From Aphelocoma coerulescens (Eukaryota > Chordata > Aves > Passeriformes > Corvidae), in the NCBI RefSeq assembly GCF_041296385.1, contig NC_091013.1, forward strand, positions 70,215,563-70,279,562: a stretch of 64,000 bases of DNA, in the 5' to 3' direction. Below are positions 51,482 through 61,500 of the stretch, piece after piece (the first letter of the stretch is position 1; each line of letters starts with the position of its first letter). The notes under the pieces were generated by a model that saw only the letters and a list, made by a program, of their open reading frames with translations, was not told the origin of the DNA and did not search any database. The position numbers and the translations under genes are program-made.

Positions 51482-54400
51482 GCATCTTCAGGCAGCCCTT
51501 GCAGCTCTGAGCCCCTCCATCATGTCTGCTCCCCCAGCTCAACAGGCTGTTTACCCACATGCTGCACAAGAAAAATGCCTCTGATGGTAGCAGCCAGTCC
51601 TTGCCCTCAAGCACACCTGATACTTAAGTTTTTCCTGGAACAACACAGGTATTTTAACTGAACCCGACTACTCTTGTTGGAAGGTTTTAGCCTGTTCCAG
51701 CATTACCTAAGTGAAAGGTGCTCATCATCTCCAGTTCCTCCCTTGGGTGCAATGAGTCACCGCTAAATTTCTCCTAATGCTGATAACCTTATCTACCTGC
51801 TCCATGACAGCTGTTTCCAAACAAGATCCATGTCACAGGGACAATACTAGCCTAGCTGGAAGGAATTTTAATCTCTGGACAACTGTTAGGGGCTCTAAAA
51901 GAAACGCTCATCTCAAACAAGGAGTTAATGTCTTTGTTTTGAATGAAATTAACTGCAAAAGACCACCTCTTATGTAGAGAAATTCTGCCTAAGGTATGGG
52001 TTAGACCTGCTTCCACAAGGGATGGCTTGCATTCACAGTGGCTGCCTCTGGGGTTCTTGGGATCAGACTAAATTCAGACTTTTGCAAAAGAAACTGTTCC
52101 TGGACATGGCCCTCAAAGTGGAAAAAAAGTGAAAATATGTCTTTATTTGAAAAGATCATGTATTAATAAATCCTCACATTTATGCATGTCAGAAATATTA
52201 AAAAGCCATAATCTCTATTTGAAATTCTTGTTTTGATTAGGATGACAGTAGCAAAACCAGGACTGAGTGCATTCCTTCATTTCTACCACAGTCTGCATTT
52301 GCAGTCCGCAGGGTAGGCACTACCTTGTGCCAAGGGATATAGGAGGGAAATGCTCTGCACTCCTAAGCAGCACTGGATCCCAATTTGTTTTCCTCTTGTG
52401 CTCTTTGTTGTTCTGCACTGGATTCTAGAATAGACAGGTACAATTTTTCTAGCTTCATTTAGGCAGCAAGTCAGTAGATCTGTACATAAGCCTAGTTTTG
52501 TGCTCCATTACTGCCTGTGGAGTTAATGCCAAGGAACAGTTCCTTTAGAGGATGAACTATGGAATACACCTTAGCAAGCTCATGTCCAGCACCTGCTTTT
52601 CTCTTTCCACTGCTCGTGGAAGGAGCTTGGAGAGGAGTTCAGCCTTAGACAGATTCATCATCCCCTCCACCTTTCTGCCAGGAAGTGCTGACTACACATC
52701 CCTATTTTGTAGAAACTGTGTGGGAAAATCCACTGTTAATCAAGGAGAAAGGTTGCTGCTCTTTTTCTTTTCTCTGCTTTACTTTACAGTATCCACCACT
52801 CTGAATTTATGGTCATTTGAAGCCATACCTGTCCAAGGGACACTTTCAGAATTTCAGAAAAGCTTCCAATGTGTGATACTAACTCTGATCTATCAATGAT
52901 GATCTCCTTTACAGATACTAATATAAATAAAACCAATGTCTTCTCACTTTTTCTGATTTGCAGGTCCCAAACAATTCCCTGATGTTGGAGATTTCTGTTT
53001 TCTCCACTGACAGTTGCTGTGCTGTTCCTGATTTCTTTTGTGGAGCTCTGGGAAATTGTCCACAGCTCTTGCTTGTGCCCCAGGATCACAAGCACAGAGT
53101 GGGGTGCTCTGTTCTGTGCTTACCACATTAAGCACTGTCACACTGAGTCCCATCCAGCCCATGCAAAGGTGACACAGGAGCAGCAATCAGTGCTGCTCAC
53201 GTCACTGAGACACTGTGAGCACAGCAATGTTTATCCTCTTTCGGCATAAACAGGTTTGATGACTGTGAATCTATCATAAAAGATGTTTGCCCGCTGGGTA
53301 AATGTCTTTCTTCTAATTGTCTGCTAATTGGCAAACAGCTAACTCCACTTATTATCAAAATGCTTTCTCCAGAGAAAAGTCAGCCAAGAGTTTCATAAAT
53401 GTTTTTCCCTCATCCTTTTTAATTTTAAAAATTGTTCCAAGTATCATTTGGTAGCTATCACCTAAGGAGGCATTCCGTTTGAGTTAATCAGCTCCTGCAA
53501 GGCTATCTGTGAACTATCTGAAAGTGCCTTAGCCAGCATCTTGCCTTCTGTGTTAATTAGCAATTACTGACCTAAAATTGTCACTTACCATAGGCATTTG
53601 TACTGACCTCTCAAATTAAGATCATCCACAAAATTAAAACTGGAAGAAGCCTATTTGGTCACTTACTCTATCCTCAGAAGTGCACTTATTATTCATGGTG
53701 TGTGGCAGGGAATGTAAGTGTAGGGTATGATTGAGAACACGGCAGGTAACTCGTCTTTGAAATGTAAATACAATTAATGAGTATACCTGTCTTCCCCCAG
53801 GATCTGTGCTTGCCTGCTTTGTCATTCTGATTCTTCTTTCTTCTCTTTGATGGGGCTCCCAATTTTCTTTCCTTCCTTCTCACTCAAGACTGAAACAACA
53901 TTTTGCAGAAGGATTGTGAGTGGTAAAAAGCACGGGAAATATTCCATGGATTTCTCAAAACACGTGCTTTACTAGCATGCCTTTCCTATCTCATTGTGAC
54001 CAGGAATGAGCTAAGTGTTGCCTTTATACTTTGGCACTACAAATCGTTTGACATGAACATACTATCACAAGTTTAAAAAAAGAACACCAGCTTGCTTGCA
54101 GTGAAAGCCCACATTGGCAACATTTAGCTATAGTGAAACTGTGCCATTCACTAGCTGTCACAGACTGCCAACTAAAAGCATCACATTTCATACAGCACAC
54201 TATATTGTCCCAGGAAAAACCAAGAAAAATTATATGGGGACACACCAGGTCAACAAAGAGAGAGCAGCTCAGTTGGTCTCCAGCTCAGTCCTCAGAAAAT
54301 TTATTCTTTATAACTGTATACAGTGGCTTGCAAAGAGGTTAAAACACAAGAAAGACCAACACCTACTCCCTGTCTTGGGACAGAACTGGAGATAGCTCCA

Positions 54401-55479
54401 AGAAGGGGCCAGGACAGAGGTGGTGGCTGCTAGGAGACACACAAATGTGTGACCAGTGTGTCAGTGGTGACACCACATGCTTGTATTAGCTGGTGCCTCA
54501 ATCCTATTTAAGAGGTGCCAAACCCAGCTCCACTGAAACACTACTTAAGGCTCAAATGATTGGGACAATATTTGCTAGCCCCAGGATTGCTGAAACAGAG
54601 CATACAAGTTCAGCACACACACTGTACACAACTGTAGAAGACAGACAACTTGTTATAGGAATGTTTAACTGTTACTGGGGTCAATTTTCAGACAAACAAA
54701 GCATCCACTGCTTTAAAAAGGGAAAAAAAAAACAAAATCAAAAACCTGGAATAGGTACCAGGGGTCCTGGTTAATTTGGACAGAAAATAATTTCAATTTT
54801 GATGATGGAGAAAACTGACTGAGTCAATTTCTCAATGTGTTGAAGTTAATGGCAAACTATTTGAATCTTAGCCATTTTGTGAAATGCAACTAGTTCCTGA
54901 CATGCACCTTGCCCAACGTACGACTACTGATTAGCCTTCAGGGTACATTCAACAATAGACATCAAATTGCTTTAATAACATTCCTCACAGGAGTTAACAC
55001 TTGGACTTCAGAGATGGGAAATAAAGTATGAATGCACCATTCACCCTTTGCACTGCTGATCTCTGCAGAGCAGAGAAAGTTTCAACAGAAGTAGCTGCTG
55101 CCTTAATTTCTTGATCAGTTTTTTAAACCAGTTTCACCTCTGGCTTTCTGTGCTAGCATGAAGCTGACTCCTCTGCAACCCCTCAGACACGTTCAGTGCT
55201 TAAGTCCCACGTAGGAGGGAACAGCTTGGAGTTTTCATTTCCAGCTAGCAGGAGGTGTCACTGGATGAAAGCGAGGGCAATCCTCTCAGCATGCAATTCA
55301 GCAGCAATTCTAAGCAGGTCTCAAAAGATGAAATCAGCTGAAGAAATGGATCATCTAGAGGTTGGTCCTGTTCCAGTCAGTGGTCAGGAGTCTATCTGCA
55401 CTGCCTCTTCTGTTTGATCTGTGAGGCAGGTGTGCCGTGCTCAGTGTAGGTCCAGTACAGCTCTGTTGCAGTGTGTGTG
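51482..55479. other. Gene-free stretch
   Basis: No gene recognised. The region 54240-54500 has a minus-strand AATAAA in an LTR-like setting but no boundaries could be found. Confidence 0.4.
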
Positions 55480-55545
55480 CAGGCTCAGTTGGACTCAATC
55501 TTAGAGGTCTTTTCCAACCGAAATGGTTCTGTGATTCTATTCCAG
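55480..55545 (+). mobile_element. CR1 3' tail fragment
   Basis: GTTGGACTCAATCTTAGAGG, then TCTTTTCCAACCGAAATGG and TTCTGTGATTCTAT are the last ~65 bp of a CR1. The upstream part is missing or unrecognisable. Confidence 0.9.
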
Positions 55546-55854
55546 GCTGGAGAGGCAGCTGTGCCCAGCCCAGGAGATACTTGCTTGTCAGGCTAATGCT
55601 CTGTATTTTTGGTAAAAGGATTTGCATGGGAGCCCCATGAGGGGAAAACAATGGCAGAAAACTCCTTTTTATTTCTGACAGCCACCTGCATAAGCTCAAG
55701 GGCCCCTGCTTCCTCCAGCAGAGCCCAGGACCTCAGTTCTGCATCACACTGCCTCTAACCAAGAGCTGCAACTCTCCCTAAGGGAGGGGAAGCAGCATCT
55801 AAGGCAGTGAGCCTCTAAAATGTTCCCAGAAAGCACAACACTTCCTGATCGTTA

Positions 55855-56030
55855 TCACAGAATCTCTCAAGGTGGAAGTCACGCCTAAGGATCATCACAT
55901 CCAACTCTGTGCTCCTCACAGGACAAACTAAACCACTTGACACAGAGCAACATCCAGACACTCCTTGAACTCTGACAGGCTTGGTGGCATGATCACTTCC
56001 CCTGAAGCCTGTTAGGGATACCAAGTCAAA
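55855..56030 (-). mobile_element. CR1 LINE 3' fragment
   Basis: Reads ATCACAGAATCTCTCAAGG, GATCATCACATCCAACTC and ACATCCAGACACTCCTTGAA on the plus strand, the reverse complement of a CR1 3' end. It is strongly diverged. Confidence 0.78.
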
Positions 56031-57996
56031 ATTTCCTCAAAAATTACTAGCAAGGAAAGACATGTGCAGAGATTTATAAGATACTATGCCCATGTGTTTA
56101 AATTTGTGTTCTAGACAGTGGGAGACAAGAGATAGAAGTAGGATCAGCAGGGGGAAATGCTGGCTCTCAGGAATAGTGATAGCCATTTTCTTTCACAGAA
56201 ATCCTGTCATTATACTGTTTTTTCCAGCCTTGGCTACTCTTGATTCATCCCAGGTAGAAAAGGATAAAAACGAGACTTCAACAAGTAGCAAGAACACCTA
56301 CAGAGAGACTAATATTGGGGTTTCAGACCCCTAGACAAAGCTGCTGAGGCCTTTTGAAAGAGCAAGTTGGTCCTCTGACACAAGAAACATCCAATACAGC
56401 TCCTGCCTCTCCACCCTGCACAGCAACACTGCCCCTGCACATTTCACAAACCCTACATACATTCCTCTTCTCCCACATTAGCTTTTGGGGTTGGTTTCTT
56501 TTTGGGGGGGAAGTGTTTCATCATCCTTTGAACTCACGCTTTTACTTTACCACACACTATACTTTAATAGTAGGGAAATCATAAAGACTGTTCAGCTTTT
56601 AAAAATCAGTAGGAAAGAGAAGGCTCAGGACAGAGCAGGGCAGTTTTTATGTGCAGTAATTATGTCCCCTCTACAGTTGTGGCCTACTTTGCAACGAATT
56701 TAAGTATTCCTTTCCACTATCACTGACTAATTTAATGTTTCTCCAGGATCTTTTGACAGCGAAGACACAACATGACAAGTTACCAGTGCTGTGGATTTGG
56801 GTGACAAGCATAGGGAAGGAAAAAAAATCGCATCATTCTACTTCTTCACGAGCCCAGTTGAGCATGAAGCAGGGCAGCACTATCTTACTGAGAATGAAAC
56901 TGAATGAAAGCTGTGCATTAACACCCCACATGGAACCCTCATATCCTTGAGAACAGCAGCAGTATTTAATCAACTTAAGCTTTAAATACTATCTAGTAAT
57001 AACCTAAATTAGCATGGTGAAGTAATAAAGGGCATGAATTGAGTAATTTTTAGAGTACCACGGTACATAGACATAACATGTGAAAGTCTTGCAGCACAAG
57101 GTAGCGTTTCTTTCTATTATTATTGTTATTATTATTCTGGGAGGGTTTTTTTTCACTTTTTCTTGTTGCTTGTGTTTGTTTGGATGTTTTTAAACTTTAG
57201 TGGTACCCTTCAGTGTTACAGTGTGTGGGATATCCCACCTTTCTGAAAGATGTCTACATCAAAGCAAATGAATGCACCGAGGTAGTCACAGACAGTGTAA
57301 AACACCAATTCAGCACTTTTGTTCATATTTTCTGCAATTTATTTTGCCATTTTAAAAATGTCACATATCAGCTTAAGAGGCAAAAAAATATTTGTTAAAA
57401 GCTGAAACTTTGCCCCTTGTTAAAAAACAGTCAAAGGAATAACCTTTACCTGAAGAGCAGGTAGGTAGGTTGAGGTAAGCCCAAGAGTGTCAGACAGCAA
57501 GTGGATTTGCTTTGTAAAGGTATAACCCTTCTAAACAAGGTGTTCCATGTGATTTATAATCAGCACAAAAGTACTGCTCATCCACAATTTCAATACAACT
57601 GCTTACAAAGAAAAAAAAAAAACAGAAAACATTTGGTGTTAGCACACCAGAGAAAACAGTGAGGCTAAAAAAAGAGAAGCCAGACAAGCACTAAAATGTA
57701 TAGATCAGCAGGCAGAACATACATGTTCAAGCTGGAACTTAGCAGAACACGGAAAAAAAAATATTTTTCTTACAACCTTGTCCATCTGTGATTAACAAAC
57801 AAAAACCAAGCACACAGCATCTGTGTTCTCTCTCCTTAATGTCAGCTTACAAATACTGCAAAGCAGCTCTGATCCTACACATCTTCCAAGGCAACGTGTT
57901 GTCTTTCTGAAAGGCCAATGCATTTTGTATGGATCTAAAGATGGATTTGTGGCTGTCAAACAATCCATCTGGTTTCTAAAGCTGAACAAACATTGT
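56031..57996. other. Gene-free stretch downstream of RFC3
   Basis: No gene recognised. It contains a short (ATT)n run at about 57114-57137 and an A/T-rich stretch before the candidate RFC3 polyadenylation signal. Confidence 0.45.
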
Positions 57997-58002
57997 TTTA
58001 TT
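57997..58002 (-). terminator. RFC3: Candidate RFC3 polyadenylation signal AATAAA
   Basis: The plus strand reads TTTATT here, giving AATAAA in the RFC3 sense. It is the first perfect signal I noticed after the stop codon and implies a 3' UTR of roughly 320-350 nt that would contain the left arm of the inverted duplication. Transcript data could place the end elsewhere. Confidence 0.4.
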
Positions 58003-58085
58003 AAATAGTAAAATAAAAATTTTTACTTAGACCCACATGTAATCAAGCACTGACAAGCAGACATTTGCAATATCATTGGTATTTT

Positions 58086-58286
58086 GCTACTGCTAAACCT
58101 TAGCTCATGCTGCCTTGCCTTTTAGAAGTTATTCTACTGTGCCAGGTCTCCTTTAAAAGCTCGTTCTCAGCTAATCTGCGCATTGATTAGTGAGTATCTG
58201 CTGGTGTTCTAATACAGACACAAGTAATTATCAGTTAATTACCAATAAAAGCTGAGACTTATTGGCAATCACAGTTTTGAATATGT
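58086..58286 (+). repeat. Inverted duplication, left arm (RFC3 3' UTR/flank)
   Basis: About 200 bp that is reverse-complementary to 63575-63776. By eye there are about 13 differences, including one 1-bp indel, so about 93-94% identity. Matching runs are around 40 bp long, for example from GAAGTTATTCTACTG to AAAGCTCGTTCT. No terminal inverted repeats, target duplication or known transposon hallmark is visible at the ends. It starts 38 bp beyond the RFC3 stop codon in the transcription direction. Confidence 0.92.
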
Positions 58287-58323
58287 ATATGCAACATTCT
58301 GTGTATGAGTTTGGGCATCAGAG

Positions 58324-58515
58324 TTAGAACATCATGTCATCTAGCCCATCCTCCATGAACTTCTTGTAAATTGCCATAAACTTTGCAACAAATGCTTCCA
58401 GATGATAAATGGCTTTGCTGCCCAGTTGCAAGCGGTGTTCATAGAAGGCTGCCATCTGTGCAACTTCTCCTTTCAGTTGTCCATCACAATTATTTAGAAG
58501 TTCTGTCAGGAGACC
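58324..58515 (-). CDS. RFC3: RFC3 terminal coding exon 9 (residues 294-356, stop)
   Basis: 192 bp including the TAA stop at 58326-58324. The acceptor is CCCATTTTAG|GGT. It encodes [20 protein letters not shown], then the helical collar [20 protein letters not shown] and [20 protein letters not shown], ending MMF. This domain packs in the pentameric RFC collar. Its length equals the human exon exactly (63 residues plus stop). Confidence 0.98.
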   Translation of the reverse strand, partial: GLLTELLNNCDGQLKGEVAQMAAFYEHRLQLGSKAIYHLEAFVAKFMAIYKKFMEDGLDDMMF

Positions 58516-61500
58516 CTAAAATGGGAAAAAACAGGGCACTATTGGAAAAATTAGGTATTTTTTGTTAAGAAGTTAACCTTGTTTCTCTGAAAATAGCCAA
58601 GTTATAACTGATAGTTCCCTCATTAATCCAAGAGAAAAGACACTCAAGAATCACTTACTGGAATAATTTATGCCTTAATAAAAGAAAATTAATTAACCCC
58701 ATTTACAAAAACTATAACCTCTACTACATGTAGGCACACAGCCTGAGGAGAATTCTTACCAAGACAGCAAGTGTATTAAAGCCACTTAACTTCTATCTTG
58801 ACAGCATCAAGCACAAAGAGAAACAACATTAATAAAAAAACAAGAAAAGGGTTATTTAGAATTTAAGTGTCTCTGTCTGTATTTATGAGCATATTTACAT
58901 GCAGACACACAAGACAACTTGACTGCAATACTTTAGTCATTACAAAACCCCAAAACACATTACTTTAGATTAGAGACAGCAATAAAATCATTGCAAATCC
59001 ATCTCGATTAAAAGAGCCAGGATTAAGTGAGAAGTATCTCTAGACCATTTCAAGTTTATCAAGAGGGAGTGCACCTCTTTCCTCTCAAGCACAGCAATGC
59101 AGGATCCACTAACCTGCTGTAAGAAAGGAAGGTTAAAGAAACATCTAAGTACCAGAACCACCAGAAAGCAGACAGAAATTAGATAATGTGAAAAGAAATT
59201 ATGTCTGAAGACAGAGCAAACATTACTAGGTTAAGTTGCAAACATTATTTTTGATCTTTGTTCTGCTCCAGCTGTCTTCAGCATCCTTTCAACCTGCTTA
59301 AAATAAAAACAGGCACATCCCACTTGCTTTTTTCCTCCCAAGGTGACATCTATCTTTGAACAGTCCTGCTTGGCCTAGCATCCTTCAGAAGACCTTTCCA
59401 CAAAGGCATAGCAAATACTGAACTTAAAACAACAAAACTTTTACAAAAGAAAACAAATCATATCAAGATTAGCCCATAGACTCATATAATTGTTAAGGCT
59501 CTGCAAGACCACCAAGATCATCAAGCACAAACTTTGGCCAAATAGCTCCATGCCCACAAAGTGCCATGTCTACTCATTTTTTTAACACCTTTGGGGATGG
59601 CAACACCACCTCTTCCCTCGGCAGCCTGTTCCAGTGTTTAACCACTCTTTCAGTGAAAAAATTTTTCCTAATATCCAACTTGAACCTTCCCTGGCCCAGC
59701 TTGAGGCCATTTCCTCTCATCCTATTGCTAGATGCCTGGAAGAAGAGGCCGAACCCCACTTTGCTAAAACCTCCTTTCACGCAGTTGTAGAAAGGTCCCC
59801 TGAGCCTCCTTTCCTCCAGGCTAAACAATCCCAGTGCCCTCAGCCCCTCCTCATTGGATTTGTGCTCCAGACCCCTCACCAGCTTTGCTGACATTCTCTG
59901 GATACAGTTAAAATATATCTATACTTAATATAGTCACTGAGAAGGCCTGAGAAGTCAAGGGGACTAAGAATGTCCTCTTCTATTTTTATTCAGCTATGAT
60001 GCCATTGTTCTTTGACCACAGAACAAATTTTAGTCTGTTTGGAAAGAACACAGCTATTCATCAATATTTGGATAATTTGTGATGTTTTGGTGTATTTTTT
60101 TTTTTTTAAAGCTTTAGTTGAGACTGTCACAGTGTTAAAATGGTAACACATTAAGAGCTAGATAGTTGAATTACCTTCATTATAATCTCAGGAGGGATGC
60201 AGTGTGTCAGGAGTTCATAAAGCCGTCCACGGACTTCTAAAAGCCTGTTGGAAAGACACCACAAAATATGAGAAGTATGACCCCAAAGCATACTAATTAA
60301 TGTGTTTTCACTGTTAGTGAAATACACTGCAGGAAAAGAGGCAATCTGTTGGCGATTGAAGCACGGACCCAGGCCGGCAGGGGATCTGAACCATTTATTC
60401 AAAGCAGTGAGTTGGTTTTATACACTTTTCTAAGGCACAGTATTTCTTTATATGGTGTGACCTATCCCACGTTGCCACATCAGCAGCACCCTCAGTGTCC
60501 TTCTGTGGGGTGGTCACTCGCTGTTCACCTGTCAGTCAGGTCCCGGCAGGCTCCTCTCCGTAGGGCTCTGCCGTGTGACACCTCCTCTCCCCAGGCTCTG
60601 GTGGAGACAAGCCTCTGTGTGCTGCCGTGTGCTCCTTTGTGCTGCCATGTGCCTCTGCAGGCAGGTTTTACAGCTTGTAACTCAACTTTATTCCATCTCT
60701 TCCCACAGCAATCCAAGCAAAGTTTCTTTTCTTCTTTTGGTTTTGTGTGTTATTTTAAAACCAAAAGAATTGCATGAGTCAATTTCAATTCAAAGGCTCT
60801 ATCACCTTTTATTCAAAAGATAAACGACACATACTCTAGTTACAATGGTCTCAGTTAATCTAGAAGCTACAAGGCTATTATAACTTGCCTCAGGATTGTT
60901 TCCCTTTAATTCTTCTTCCTATCTAAGTTATTATTCATGCTTAAGACTAGTGAGGAGACATAAACAATTTATTAGAGCCAGAGAGTTCCTTCATGCTGTT
61001 TTTCTGCCTTCATTGTTTATAAAAAGGGGTAAGACAATTAGGTGGCAGAACTGACACAATTAGCCAATGCTCAGCTTTTGATAACAGGAGGTCAGATGCT
61101 ACAAGCATTTAAATTAAAGGACATCTCAAGCAAGTAATACATGGAACAGACTAAAAGGATCAGGCTGTGGATATGACACTGAGATGGATACAGGGGTCAT
61201 CTCCTGATGTGCTAAAAAAAAAGCAATGATTTCTCACTTTCAGTTGTTTTAACAAATGTAATTATGCTAAACATGGTCAAAGAAAAACTTTAAGTAAAAC
61301 AAACAAACAGAACAACCACACACACCCACCATCCCCCCACCAAAAAAAGACAGAAAATACAACATGCAACTGAGTCTGTGCTCCCTTTTGATTACTAAGC
61401 TTCAACAGGGAAAAACAAGTTTTTCAGTTCCTGACACTCATTCAGCCTTCTCTGGCAATTTTAAGGCTCAACTCCTCTGGCTGCAAAGTACCAGCTCCAG

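Noticed and set aside
54240..54500. Possible LTR on the minus strand (AATAAA followed by a U5-like stretch)
   Set aside because: No TG...CA boundaries or target duplication could be found.
60770..60900. Second AATAAA-bearing stretch in RFC3 intron 7
   Set aside because: No LTR ends or flanking duplication; AT-rich introns yield such hexamers often.
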